Source: JAKFWF01 sp963732635
GTDB lineage: Bacteria; Pseudomonadota; Alphaproteobacteria; Rhizobiales; Hyphomicrobiaceae
DNA length: 64,000 nucleotides
Direction: 5' to 3'
NCBI GenBank assembly: GCA_963732635.1
Contig: CAVTAL010000014.1
Location: forward strand, 248,001 to 312,000
Part shown: positions 10,370-19,960 of the stretch, piece after piece
Layout of the letters: each line of letters starts with the position of its first letter
How positions within the stretch are numbered: the first letter of the stretch is position 1
Position numbers and translations under genes: made by a program
Notes under the pieces: generated by a model
What the model saw: only the letters and a program-made list of their open reading frames with translations
Database searches by the model: none
Told to the model about the DNA's origin: nothing

Positions 10370-11965
10370 TCAACCGCGTTCTATCTCGGTTGCAAGATGG
10401 TCCGCTAACCGCAGCGTGAACAGCATGAGCATCATCGTCGGATTGGCGCTGGCGCCAGATGGAAACACTGACGTGCTCGCCACCCACAAGTTGGCAAGCG
10501 CAAACGTCTTAAGGTTGCCATCTACGACAGCTGCTTGTGCGTTGTTCCCCATTCGGGTCGTCCCACCCGGATGGAACACGTCCTCGATCTGCTCCGGCGA
10601 AGCGTCACTGCCATCACCCATCGCAGGCACCCAGTCGAGCCTGCCGAGCCGATCGAGCTTGTGGCGTTTCCAATACGTATCGAAGCGATTCGCAAAGGCT
10701 CTGATCGTGGCATAATCGTCCGGCGCGATGCGCCAGTCGATAGCGGCGCGAGGCACCCCGAGCGGATCGGTTTGCTCAGCCAGCACAATACGGTTTTCGG
10801 GCTTCGGCTTCTGCTCGGCGACGATGTGCAGCTCGTAGACGGCCGGCTCCGGCCAACGCAGCTGCTTCTGGACGTAGCGCCAATACGCAACCTTGGCCAG
10901 ATAGGGCGCGTCGAGCGCCAGCTTCCCTGCAGCGTCAAGATCTATCCGTCTGGTCCGCTGCAGGTTGCGCAGCAAGGCTCGCAGGTGATCGAAGCCGCTG
11001 GTGCCTGTTCCCCGGAAGCTAATGTGGCCGAATGCGCTGCCGACGCCGGCGGCCTCCTGAGCCCCGGGCTTCAGTTCGAAGCGCAGGCTGCGCATGGTCG
11101 ATCCAGCGAAGCGGAAGCCCGCAAGGCGATTGAGCCGCACCGGCTGGCTCGTGGCGATATTGGCCGCGCGCGCCGACACATGATCATGGAAGTAGCGGCC
11201 GAGCGCTTCACAGCCCCCGAAAACGCGACCTTGCGATTGTCTGTCCAGCAGCAGTAGCAGGCGCTTCGCCTCGATTGCACCGGTGCAAACGACAACCCTC
11301 TCAGCCACAACACGCACCGAGTTGCCGCCTGCGTGGGTAGCCTGAGCACCCACCAGGCGTCCGACAGCCTCGTCCAACGCGAACGACGTCACCGTGGCAT
11401 TTAGAACAACCGTGAGGCCTGGATCTCCAACCATCTGCTTGCGGAACAAAGTCGCGACGTTGCGCCGGCCGAATGTAGGCCACTTGGCAAAACGCGCGAT
11501 AAAATCAGCGTCGCCGACGGGAATGGCCGACCTCTGGCTTGCTTCAGTGATGAACCGCTCATCGAATGCGCCCTGGTCGAGACCGAACAGCCGCTCAAGC
11601 TCGCTGATGTAGGACGCAACCGAATCAAGACCGGCCGGCCAAGCCGCTACCCCTGCATGTGGTCGGGCCTGCATGTCTTCGGCAAGGAAGGGGATCAGCG
11701 CGCCGCCCCATAACGCTGACGTGCCGCCCAGTCCACGAGTTCGTCCCTCAAGTGCTCCTCGATATACACGCCCCAGATGAACGACCTCGTTCAAGGGATG
11801 CGGTTGCGAGTCGTTGCCCGGGCCCCCACTTTCCAGGATGACCACGGCAATGTCGCGCTGCCGCAGCTTCACCGCTAGCAGCAGGCCGGCAATGCCCCCC
11901 CCGATAATCAACACCTCCGTGGAAACGGATGTTTTGACTTCTTGCTGCGCAAGATCCTGAATCAT
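10370..11965 (-). CDS. GMC family FAD-dependent oxidoreductase
   Basis: GMC enzymes oxidise alcohols, often sugars, with FAD. The 531-residue product has the N-terminal dinucleotide fold EVLIIGGGIAGLLLAVKLRQ, then GLGGTSALWGGALIP, and the C-terminal family block FHPGGTTRMG followed by VVDGNLKTFALANLWVAST and FPSGASANPTMMLM. The histidine in FHPGG is in the usual place for the conserved active-site region. No signal peptide is seen. Its start codon overlaps the stop of the aldo/keto reductase gene by four bases (ATGA), so the two are translationally coupled. The substrate is unknown; context with FkbM suggests a sugar. Confidence 0.9.
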   Translation of the reverse strand: MIQDLAQQEVKTSVSTEVLIIGGGIAGLLLAVKLRQRDIAVVILESGGPGNDSQPHPLNEVVHLGRVYRGALEGRTRGLGGTSALWGGALIPFLAEDMQARPHAGVAAWPAGLDSVASYISELERLFGLDQGAFDERFITEASQRSAIPVGDADFIARFAKWPTFGRRNVATLFRKQMVGDPGLTVVLNATVTSFALDEAVGRLVGAQATHAGGNSVRVVAERVVVCTGAIEAKRLLLLLDRQSQGRVFGGCEALGRYFHDHVSARAANIATSQPVRLNRLAGFRFAGSTMRSLRFELKPGAQEAAGVGSAFGHISFRGTGTSGFDHLRALLRNLQRTRRIDLDAAGKLALDAPYLAKVAYWRYVQKQLRWPEPAVYELHIVAEQKPKPENRIVLAEQTDPLGVPRAAIDWRIAPDDYATIRAFANRFDTYWKRHKLDRLGRLDWVPAMGDGSDASPEQIEDVFHPGGTTRMGNNAQAAVVDGNLKTFALANLWVASTSVFPSGASANPTMMLMLFTLRLADHLATEIERG

Positions 11966-12771
11966 GTGCCATTCGCCCCACGCACGAGGTCACGCAAATG
12001 GTCCTCGTTGGTCGTCGAAATCAGTACCGTGCCGTTCGCTCTTCGCGTGAGTGCTGCTCGCAGTCGATTGACAACGGATTCGGCGCCGGGCTTCGCGCCG
12101 AAAGCACTCTGCGGGCCACCACCAATGGCACCATATGTGATGTCGGGGGGCTGATCGGAGGGCCAATCACGCTCGGTCGTCTGCACCAGGTCGGCCGCAG
12201 CGCGGAGCACAGGATCGAGCCCCGCGACGCTGGTCCATGTCCCCGCCAATCCGAACAGCCGGATAAGACCGCGGCGGCGCAGCTGGGCAACCTCGTCCAA
12301 CAACTCGTCCACGGAGGGTATGCGGTCAGCCGTCGCATCGTGGAGCAGAAGGATGTCGATCGCGTCCGTTTGCATGCGGCGCAGTGAATTTTCAACACTG
12401 CGACCGAACTCTTCGTGTGTAAAGGCTACCCGACGCATTTGCCAGAACCCCGCTCGACGAGCCACCGACCGAATGGGGCGAAGCACCGGATCGAATCGAG
12501 GAAACGACTCAAGCAAGCGGTCTGGGGCGAATCCGAATTTGGTCGCGATGACAGCCTCATCGCGCCGCCCCTTGATGAATTTACCGACTTCGAGCTCAGC
12601 CAACCCATCGCCGTAGAGCGGTGCGGTGTCGATGTGAGTGATCCCCAGGTCGAACGCCAACGCGAGCAGCCGTTGCCGGTCAGCTTTGGAGACATAGTGG
12701 AGGCGTGAAGAGCCGAAACCAAGCCGCGACGTCTCAAGCCCGCTCTTCGCAAATCGGGTGCGTTGGATCAT
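11962..12771 (-). CDS. Aldo/keto reductase
   Basis: A TIM-barrel NAD(P)H-dependent reductase of 269 residues. The four catalytic positions of the family are present: Asp48 and Tyr53 in THIDTAPLYGDG, Lys78 in VIATKFG and His144 in LLLHDA. A cofactor-binding ISTTNEDHL block lies near the C-terminus. It is the first gene of a two-gene unit with the GMC oxidoreductase, whose start it overlaps by four bases. The pair could oxidise and then reduce the same sugar position, effectively inverting a hydroxyl; that is a hypothesis from the pairing, not seen in the sequence. Confidence 0.88.
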   Translation of the reverse strand: MIQRTRFAKSGLETSRLGFGSSRLHYVSKADRQRLLALAFDLGITHIDTAPLYGDGLAELEVGKFIKGRRDEAVIATKFGFAPDRLLESFPRFDPVLRPIRSVARRAGFWQMRRVAFTHEEFGRSVENSLRRMQTDAIDILLLHDATADRIPSVDELLDEVAQLRRRGLIRLFGLAGTWTSVAGLDPVLRAAADLVQTTERDWPSDQPPDITYGAIGGGPQSAFGAKPGAESVVNRLRAALTRRANGTVLISTTNEDHLRDLVRGANGT

Positions 12772-13473
12772 GTTTGGTCGCTTGATCCCCTTCTCTGCCC
12801 GTCTTTAGCCAGTCAGCATTGGAATCGCCAGCCCAGCGACGTCTGCAGTACGATGTTGACCGAACATATACTCACCGCGCCTGTTTGTCTCATCCTGGCG
12901 CTGACCGCTTTCGTTCTCCGGCGTTGGAACCTTCCGGAGTTCTCCCAGTAGGCGGCCCATATCTCCGTCTAGTTCCCTACCGCGCCAATCACGCAATGTT
13001 TACGGAACGCATCGAGGTGTCGGCAGTCGGCGCGCCGCGGCACACGACCTACGCTCCTGCCTAGCCCCTAAGTTTGCGGCACAATCTACCCCGTACCGTA
13101 GCGAGCAAGCCACATCGAACTACCCAAGGCCTCCGACCCCCTTCGGATGACGCAGCCCTGTGCGACCGCGCCACTGACATGCGCTGCTGAATATAGCGAC
13201 GTCAGCTTCTGCAGACGACACCTCCCGCATTCGACATTCTGTGCATAACCATAAAATCCCATTGAAACCCATTTAATCCCATGTCATTCCAGTCATGCCC
13301 GTCCGCAACGGGCTGTTGCGCCGTGGTTGGGCGCGGGGTGTCGGCAGAGGGCCCGCATCCGAGCGACCACCACGGCCACAGCCCGTTTCCAGGGGCGCGT
13401 TGTGGGAATTGCAGGCGGCCGCAGGGGTCGCGGGTGAACGGTTGCGTTGAGCGTCAGGGCTATGGCCGCGGGG
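12772..13473. other. Intergenic region upstream of mraZ
   Basis: About 700 bases between the divergent aldo/keto reductase and mraZ genes. The part from 12772 to 13260 is less GC-rich than its surroundings and holds only short frames without recognisable content. The MraZ operator is annotated separately at 13258-13281. The stretch 13282-13473 is probably the mraZ leader; I see no hairpin or riboswitch in it. Confidence 0.45.
13258..13281 (-). promoter_or_regulatory. MraZ operator: three TGGG repeats with 10-base spacing
   Basis: On the minus strand there are three TGGG units (at 13278-13281, 13268-13271 and 13258-13261) at exact 10-base steps; with the following base they read TGGGA, TGGGT, TGGGA separated by five bases. 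MraZ is known to bind direct TGGGN repeats with five-base spacers upstream of its own gene and to control the division cluster. The position, about 190 bases before mraZ, fits an autoregulatory operator. Confidence 0.75.
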
Positions 13474-14021
13474 ATGGAACGCTTTGTCTCGACCTTCACG
13501 AACAAGATCGACGCGAAAGGTCGCGTCTCGGTCCCAGCGCCGTTCCGGGCAGTGCTCGAACGCGATGGATATTCTCAAATCGCTGGCGGCGGTGCCGGGC
13601 CAGGATCCAGCGGGAGTGTCGGCAGCGGCATCTATTGCTACCCCTCCCTCGATGCTCCGGCGATCGATGGCGGCGGCGAAAGGCTTGCGCAGAAGATCGA
13701 CGGGCTTCTCCGTGGTCTCCCCGATTACTCGGACGAGCGCGATGAGCTCTCTGTCGCGCTCTACGGCGACGTGCAGATCCTCAATATCGACGGCGACGGC
13801 CGCATCGTCCTTCCTGAAGGCTTGCGCCAGCACGCAGGCCTCACGACGCTCAAGTCACCTTCGTCGGACTCGGCGACAAGTTCCAGATCTGGGAGCCCGG
13901 CGCCTTCGAACAGCGTCGCAGCAAGGCTCGCGAAAAAGTCCAGGAACACAGAAAGCTGTTCGCTTCCCGCCCCCGATCCGCTACCTCCTCGGACGACAAC
14001 GACCAGGGAGGCGGCAAATGA
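13474..14021 (+). CDS. mraZ: Transcriptional regulator MraZ (one apparent -1 indel)
   Basis: MraZ is an AbrB-like DNA-binding protein that regulates its own division/cell wall operon. The first half reads MERFVSTFTNKIDAKGRVSV and then the GIYCYPSLDAPAID and DGDGRIVLPEGLRQHAGL blocks. After HAGLTTL the frame shifts near 13852 and resumes as VTFVGLGDKFQIWEPGAFEQ, ending at 14021 for a 182-residue product. The start at 13474 matches the family N-terminus; an ATG at 13462 is also in frame. An unusual Gly/Ser-rich stretch of about 17 residues interrupts the first half near residue 35. The stop overlaps the rsmH start (ATGA). Confidence 0.88.
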
Positions 14022-15031
14022 GCGTCAGTCCGGCGCCGCACGTGCCGGTTCTGCTGCGGGCGGTGATCGAGACACTGGCACCGGAGCGCGGCGGGTTCTT
14101 CATTGACGCGACCTTCGGGGCGGGCGGCTATTCGCGCGCCATCCTCGATGCCGGCGCCTCGCGCCTGCTCGCCTTCGACCGGGATGTGAACGCGGTCGCG
14201 GCGTCGAAGCCGATGTGCGATCACTTCGATGGCCGCTTGCGAGTGATGAATGCCCCGTTCGGCCGCATGGAGGACTTCGCCCGCGACGCCGAAGCCGTGA
14301 CCGACGGACCGTTCGCCGACGGCGTGGTGCTCGATCTCGGCGTCTCGTCGATGCAGCTCGACCAACCCGAGCGCGGCTTTTCCTTCCAGAGCGACGGCCC
14401 GCTCGACATGCGCATGTCGCAGTCGGGCGACCACGCGGGCTCAAGCGCCGCCGACCTCGTCAACAAACTCGACGCCGAAACGCTGGCGAATGTGCTCTAC
14501 GCTTACGGCGAGGAAAAGAAGTCGCGCTGGATCGCCCATGCCATCGTCAAGCGCCGCGCCGAACGGCCGTTCGAACGCACCCTCGACCTAGCCTCCGTCA
14601 TCGCCCGCGTGCTGGGGCCGCGCAAGGCCGACGGCCGGCATCAGGCAACCCGCTCGTTCCAGGCGCTGCGCATCGCGGTCAACGACGAATTGGGCGAACT
14701 CGCCCGTGCGCTGACTGCCGCCGAACGGATTCTCAAGCCCGGTGGCCGGCTGGTGGTGGTCACCTTCCACTCGCTCGAAGACCGGCTGGTGAAGCGATTC
14801 CTGACCGAGCGCAGTGGCAAAGTTGCCGGCGGATCGCGCTATCTGCCGGAAATCGTCGCTGCCGCGCCGCCAAGTTTCCAACTCGTTAACCAACGCCCGA
14901 TATCCCCGGATGAGGCGGAGTGCGCCGAAAACCCGCGCGCCCGCTCCTCGAAGCTCAGGGCGGCCATCCGGACAACGGCCGCACCCTGGCCGCCAGGGGC
15001 CGCAATGGAGTGGCCTCAGGTGGAGTTCTGA
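14018..15031 (+). CDS. rsmH: 16S rRNA (cytosine1402-N4)-methyltransferase RsmH (MraW)
   Basis: RsmH N4-methylates C1402 in the decoding centre of 16S rRNA. The 337-residue product has the usual length and features: HVPVLLRAVIE, the SAM-binding FIDATFGAGGYSRAIL, DGVVLDLGVSSMQLDQPERG, the FQALRIAVNDELGEL motif and VVVTFHSLEDRLVKRFL. The GGGAGG at 14006-14011 lies 6 bases before the ATG at 14018, which overlaps the mraZ stop, so the two are translationally coupled. It is followed 16 bases later by ftsL. Confidence 0.96.
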   Translation: MSVSPAPHVPVLLRAVIETLAPERGGFFIDATFGAGGYSRAILDAGASRLLAFDRDVNAVAASKPMCDHFDGRLRVMNAPFGRMEDFARDAEAVTDGPFADGVVLDLGVSSMQLDQPERGFSFQSDGPLDMRMSQSGDHAGSSAADLVNKLDAETLANVLYAYGEEKKSRWIAHAIVKRRAERPFERTLDLASVIARVLGPRKADGRHQATRSFQALRIAVNDELGELARALTAAERILKPGGRLVVVTFHSLEDRLVKRFLTERSGKVAGGSRYLPEIVAAAPPSFQLVNQRPISPDEAECAENPRARSSKLRAAIRTTAAPWPPGAAMEWPQVEF

Positions 15032-15047
15032 TCGGGAGAACGACCCC

Positions 15048-15329
15048 GTGCGGCAATCGGCGACGGCTCTGGCCCTGATCGCTGCCTTCGTGGCGGCGCT
15101 GGCGCTCTATGTCATCGCCCACGACACGCGACGGCTGGAGGTACGCGTCCAGGCCATGGAACGCGCCACCGAACGCGCCGAAGCTGACATCGCCGCCGCC
15201 CGCGCCGAACTTTCCCATTTATCGCGCCCCGAGCGCATCGAGCCGCTGGCCCGCGCCATGGGGCTCGCCCCCCCGACCCGCCAACAGTTCGTCACCACCG
15301 ACCGCTTGCCCCGACGGGAGCGGCCATGA
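15048..15329 (+). CDS. ftsL: Cell division protein FtsL
   Basis: FtsL is a small bitopic inner-membrane protein that joins FtsB and FtsQ and helps activate septal peptidoglycan synthesis. The 93-residue product has a short cytoplasmic start, one membrane segment (LALIAAFVAALALYVIA, about residues 8-25) and a periplasmic coiled-coil rich in Glu, Arg and Ala. The family is poorly conserved in sequence, so the call rests on topology, size and position between rsmH and ftsI. The start is GTG at 15048, with GGGAGA at 15034-15039. The stop overlaps the ftsI start (ATGA). Confidence 0.85.
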   Translation: MRQSATALALIAAFVAALALYVIAHDTRRLEVRVQAMERATERAEADIAAARAELSHLSRPERIEPLARAMGLAPPTRQQFVTTDRLPRRERP

Positions 15330-16993
15330 CCCACACCGCCGCGCCCAACATCGAACCGTTGCCGGAAAGCCGGACGCTGGTCGTCGTACTCGGTGTCGCG
15401 GCGCTGTTTGCGGCGTTGGCACTGCAGCTGATCTGGCTCGGCTTCAAGGGCCACGGTGGTCCCCGGCTATCGATCAGCGAGCCGATCGTGCGCACCTTCG
15501 CGCGGCCCGACATCGTCGATCGCAACGGCCGTCAGATTGCGACCGACCTCGAAGCACCATCGCTTTATGCCGACCCGGCGCTGATCCTCGACGTCGACGA
15601 GGCGGCAGAAAAACTGGCTGAGATCTTTCCCGACATCGATCAGCTGCAGTTGCGCGTCACGCTCGCCGACAAGTCGCGCCGGTTCGTATGGATCAGACGG
15701 GGTCTGTCGCCGCGAACCGCCCAGCGCGTGCACGATCTCGGCCTGCCAGGCTTGAGCTTTCGCCGCGAACTGAAGCGCAGCTATCCGCTGGGGCAGCTGG
15801 CCGGGCACGTGATCGGCGCCGTCAATATCGACAATCGCGGCCTCTCCGGCATCGAGAAGCATATCGATGAGGCGATCGGCATCGAGGCCGTGCTCGGTGC
15901 CAGGCCGGCAAGCAATACCACCGTTCAACTGTCGATCGACATCGGTGTGCAATTCGCGCTTGAGGACGAACTCGCCCGTGCCGTCGCCCATTACACCGCC
16001 AGCGGCGCGGCCGGCCTCGTCATGGCGGCATCGACCGGCGAGATCATCGCCGCCGCCTCGCTGCCGAACTTGGATCCGGCGCGGCAAGCCCAGGGGCTTG
16101 ATCCGGCGAGGCTCGACAAGAACTTTGCCAGCACCTTCGAATTGGGCTCGATCTTCAAGCTCGTAACCATCGCCCAGGCGCTCGACAGCAACGCTGCGAC
16201 AGCGGATACGGTGATCGACGTGCGCGCGCCGCTGCGAATCGGTCGGCATCAGATCCGTGACCTGCACGCAGCCGGCCGGCCGCTGACGGTGCGCGATATC
16301 TTCGTGCAATCGTCGAACGTCGGCGCCGCTCGACTGGCGCTGGCCGCCGGGGCCGAGCGCCAGCAGATTTTCCTCAGCAAGCTCGGCCTGCTACGACCGG
16401 GACGCACCGAGGCTGGTCCGATCGCGGCGCCAAACCAACCCGAACGCTGGGGCGAGGTCGAAACCGCGACCATCGCCTTCGGCCACGGCCTCGCGGTCGC
16501 ACCGGTGCGGTTCGTTGCCGCCGCCGCGACCCTGCTGAATGGCGGCACGAAGGTCGAACCAACACTGCTTCGTTCAAATCCGACAACGCGATTGGCCGGT
16601 GATCGTGTCGTCTCGCCCGAAACCAGCGCCATCCTCGCTCAACTCATGCGCCGCAATGTGACGCTGCCGACCGGCACCGGCCGACGCGCCGAAGTCGCCG
16701 GCTACGAAGTCGGCGGCAAGACCGGCACCGCCGAAATCGCGGTTGGCGGCAAATATCGCGGCGATCAAGTGATGTCGTCGTTTCTCGCCACATTTCCGGC
16801 GAGCAGGCCCGAATATATCCTCCTGGTGACGCTCGACCGACCGCAACCGGCCCCGGACACCGCCGGGCAGATCACCGCAGGTCACAACGCGGCGCCGGTT
16901 GCTGGCCGCGTGATCGGGCGGATCGGGCCATTGTTACGCGGCTCAAGCGCCGATACGGCGGCAGGGTTTGACGCATCCCGCGACGCAAAATAA
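15326..16993 (+). CDS. ftsI: Septal peptidoglycan transpeptidase FtsI (PBP3)
   Basis: FtsI cross-links peptidoglycan at the division septum. The 555-residue product has an N-terminal membrane anchor (about residues 18-37), a PBP dimerisation domain and a penicillin-binding transpeptidase domain. All three active-site motifs are seen: SIFK with the acyl-serine Ser275 and Lys278, SSN at 329-331, and KTGTAE at 465-470. The start overlaps the ftsL stop by four bases and murE follows after 37 bases. Nothing is missing. Confidence 0.96.
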   Translation: MTHTAAPNIEPLPESRTLVVVLGVAALFAALALQLIWLGFKGHGGPRLSISEPIVRTFARPDIVDRNGRQIATDLEAPSLYADPALILDVDEAAEKLAEIFPDIDQLQLRVTLADKSRRFVWIRRGLSPRTAQRVHDLGLPGLSFRRELKRSYPLGQLAGHVIGAVNIDNRGLSGIEKHIDEAIGIEAVLGARPASNTTVQLSIDIGVQFALEDELARAVAHYTASGAAGLVMAASTGEIIAAASLPNLDPARQAQGLDPARLDKNFASTFELGSIFKLVTIAQALDSNAATADTVIDVRAPLRIGRHQIRDLHAAGRPLTVRDIFVQSSNVGAARLALAAGAERQQIFLSKLGLLRPGRTEAGPIAAPNQPERWGEVETATIAFGHGLAVAPVRFVAAAATLLNGGTKVEPTLLRSNPTTRLAGDRVVSPETSAILAQLMRRNVTLPTGTGRRAEVAGYEVGGKTGTAEIAVGGKYRGDQVMSSFLATFPASRPEYILLVTLDRPQPAPDTAGQITAGHNAAPVAGRVIGRIGPLLRGSSADTAAGFDASRDAK

Positions 16994-17030
16994 GACACCG
17001 CACCATTGCGGCGACAAGGAAACGGGCTTC

Positions 17031-18462
17031 ATGCTGCTCTCAGCGCTGGCGGATCAGGTGGCGAGCATCCCGGCCGATGCCGCGATGATCGATATCCTTA
17101 GCCTCACCGCAGACAGCCGCGCCGTCACTCCCGGCTGCCTGTTCGCAGCGCTTCCCGGCGTCAAGGCCGACGGCAGCCAGTTCATCGCCCAGGCCATCGC
17201 CAAGGGCGCGGTGGCGGTGCTGGTGAGCGATACGACCGAGGTTTCCGACATTTCCGTTCCCGTGCTACGCGCGGCCGATCCACGCCGGTCCCTCGCCCTG
17301 ATGGCCGCCAGGTTGTACTCACCGCAACCGGCAATCACGGTCGCCGTTACCGGCACCAACGGCAAGACCTCGGTTGCCGAGTTCACCCGCCAGATCTTCG
17401 CCGCGCTCGGACGCACCGCCGCTTCGCTCGGCACCATCGGCGTCGTCAAGCCCGACGGCAGCACCTACGGTTCGCTGACGACGCCCGATCCGGTCACCCT
17501 GCACCAGACGCTGGCCGAACTCGCCCGCGAAGGCGTCACGCATCTGGCATTCGAGGCCTCCTCGCACGGCCTCGACCAGCGCCGCCTCGACGGCGTGCAA
17601 ATGAAAGCCGCAGCCTTCACCAATCTCGGCCGCGACCACCTCGACTACCACCCGACAGTCGACGACTATTTCCGCGCCAAGCTGCGCCTGTTCAACACCC
17701 TGTTGCCAACCGACGGCGTCGCCGTCATCCACGCCGACGATGAACGCGCAGCGGCAGTAGTCGCGGTCGCCAAGGCGCGTGGCATTCGGGTGATGACGAC
17801 CGGACGGGCAGGTACTGACCTCAAACTCGTCGACGTCACGCGTGACGGCTTCGCCCAGCGCCTTGAGCGTCGAACACGCCGGCAAGCGCTACGATCTCCG
17901 CCTGAAGCTGATCGGCGATTATCAGGCGACCAACGCCCTGCATCGCCGCCGGCCTCGCCATCGCTGCCGGCGAGAACGCCGAGGCCGCACTACTCGCCAT
18001 CGAAAAGCTGACCGGCGTCAAAGGCCGGCTCGACATCGTGGCGAACACAACGGCGGCCTCGCCGTCGTCGACTACGCCCACAAGCCGGAGGCGCTCGAAG
18101 CAGCGCTCGCAGCCGTCCGACCGTTCGCGACAGGTAAACTGATCTGCGTGTTTGGCTGTGGCGGTGATCGCGACAAGGGCAAGCGGCCGATCATGGGCGG
18201 CATCGCCACCGCCCACGCCGACGTCGTGATCGTCACCGACGACAACCCGCGCACCGAGACACCGTCCACAATACGGGCCGAGATCATGGCCAATGCGCCC
18301 GGCGCCATCGAGATCGGCGACCGCGCCGAGGCCATCCGCCAGGGCGTCGCCATGATGGGCTTTGGCGATGTTCTGCTGATCGCCGGCAAAGGCCACGAGA
18401 CCGGCCAGATCGTCGGCTCGGTCACGCTGCCGTTCTCCGATCACGAAGCGCTGCAGGCCGCC
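17031..18462 (+). CDS. murE: UDP-MurNAc-L-Ala-D-Glu:meso-diaminopimelate ligase MurE (three apparent indels, no stop before murF)
   Basis: MurE adds meso-diaminopimelate to the peptidoglycan precursor. The N-terminal domain starts at the ATG at 17031 (AAGGA ten bases upstream). The ATP-binding VTGTNGKTSVAEF is at about residue 106, and LAFEASSHGLDQRRL follows. The C-terminal half has VVDYAHKPEALEAAL, FGCGGDRDKGKRP and DDNPRTE, the DNPR motif that marks diaminopimelate-specific enzymes, then IAGKGHETGQ. The frame changes near 17858 (+1), 17941 (+1) and 18041 (-1). No stop codon separates this reading frame from the murF start at 18463, so the end given is the last codon before that ATG. Confidence 0.9.
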
Positions 18463-19896
18463 ATGTCGCCTGCCCCGCTGTGGACAGCCGAAGCCTTGAT
18501 CAAAGCCGCCACCGGCACCCTCGACGGCCGCATTGAACAGGCTATCACCGGCTTCTCGATCGACACCCGCTCGCTTGGCGCCGGCGACGTGTTCGTGCGC
18601 ATTGAAGGACGTCCGCGACGGCCATGAGTTCGTCACCAACGCCTTCAAGGCCGGCGCCGTCGCGGCGCTGGTTGCGACCACAGTACCAGCGCCAACCCGG
18701 CGACGGCGCGCTGATCCGCGTCGACGATCCGTTGCGGGCACTGGAACGCATCGCGCGTCGCCGCCCGCGCCCGCCTGTCGCCCGAAGCCCGCGTGATCGC
18801 GGTGACCGGCAGCGTCGGCAAGACCGGCACCAAGGAAATGCTGCGCGCCTGCCTCGGCCGGGTCGGCAAGACGCACGCGGCGGTGAAGTCGTTCAACAAC
18901 CACTGGGGCGTGCCGCTGACGCTTGCCCGCACGCCGGCCGACGTCGCCTTCGCCGTCTACGAAATCGGCATGAGCAATCCGGGCGAGATCGCCCACCTCG
19001 TGCAGTTCGTTCGCCCGCACGTCGCCATCATCACCACGATCGAACCCGTGCATCTGGCGCAGTTCGCCTCGATCGAAGCGATCGCCGACGCCAAGGCAGA
19101 GATCCTCGGCGGCATCGCGCCCGGCGGTGTCGCCATCCTCAATCGCGACAACCTGCATTACGAGCGCCTGCGCAATCAGGCCGACGCCGCGGGCGTGATC
19201 CATGTCTCGTTCGGCTGGCACGACGATGCGGACGTTCGCATCGAAGCGGCTCAGTTGCGCGGCGACGGCAGCACCGTCAGAGTGACATCGCGCGAGCCGG
19301 ACACCGCCAGCACCTACGAGATCGGCGCACCTGGCGCACATATCGTCCAGAATTCAGCAGCGGTAGTGGCGGCTTTGATGGCCGTCGGCGCCGATCCGGC
19401 AATAGCGTTGGCGGCATTGAGGCAAGCGACGGCTCCGGAAGGCCGCGGCGCCCGCTCGACCCTGCCGGCGCCGGGCGGCTCGATCTTGCTGATCGACGAA
19501 AGCTACAACGCCAACCCGGCGTCGATGCGAGCGGCGCTAAACATTCTCGGCACCGTGGGACGGAAGGAATATCCCCGTCGCATAGCCGTTGTCGGTGATA
19601 TGCTCGAACTCGGGAAAAACAGCATTGCGTTTCACACTGGTCTCGAAAAGGCGATCGGCGAGGCGCAAGTCGATCTAGTGTTTGCATGCGGCCGCGACAT
19701 GCGTCATCTGTTCGAGCGCCTCGAACCGACGCGGCAGGGGGCCTGGGCGCCAACCTCAGCAGAACTCGAAGAAGCACTGATGCGGACGATAGTGGCCGGT
19801 GACGCCGTGATGATCAAAGGATCGCTCGGCAGCCGCATGGCACCACTGGTGAAGGCACTCAAAGACCGGTTCCCGGGGGGGACCTCGAACACGTAA
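18463..19896 (+). CDS. murF: UDP-MurNAc-tripeptide:D-alanyl-D-alanine ligase MurF (three apparent +1 indels)
   Basis: MurF adds D-Ala-D-Ala to complete the cytoplasmic muropeptide. The product starts MSPAPLWTAEALIKAATG; extra bases near 18600, 18681 and 18757 split the first 110 residues into four frames (GFSIDTRSL, then KDVRDGHEFVTNAFKAGAV, then GDGALIRVDDPLRALERIA, then IAVTGSVGKTGTKEMLRA). From there it is continuous to 19896: FNNHWGVPLTLARTP, EIGMSNPGEIA, LLIDESYNANPASM and VVGDMLELG. The corrected length is about 476 residues. It is in frame with murE without a stop. mraY follows after 64 bases. Confidence 0.92.
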
Positions 19897-19960
19897 CGAG
19901 CGTAATGGGAAATTCGGGCCGGGGACGTGAAACTCCACCGCGCCATCTGGAGGTTACTGG

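Noticed and set aside
12763..13064. Small plus-strand genes upstream of mraZ
   Set aside because: Two short frames overlap in different phases, have no ribosome site and no recognisable content.
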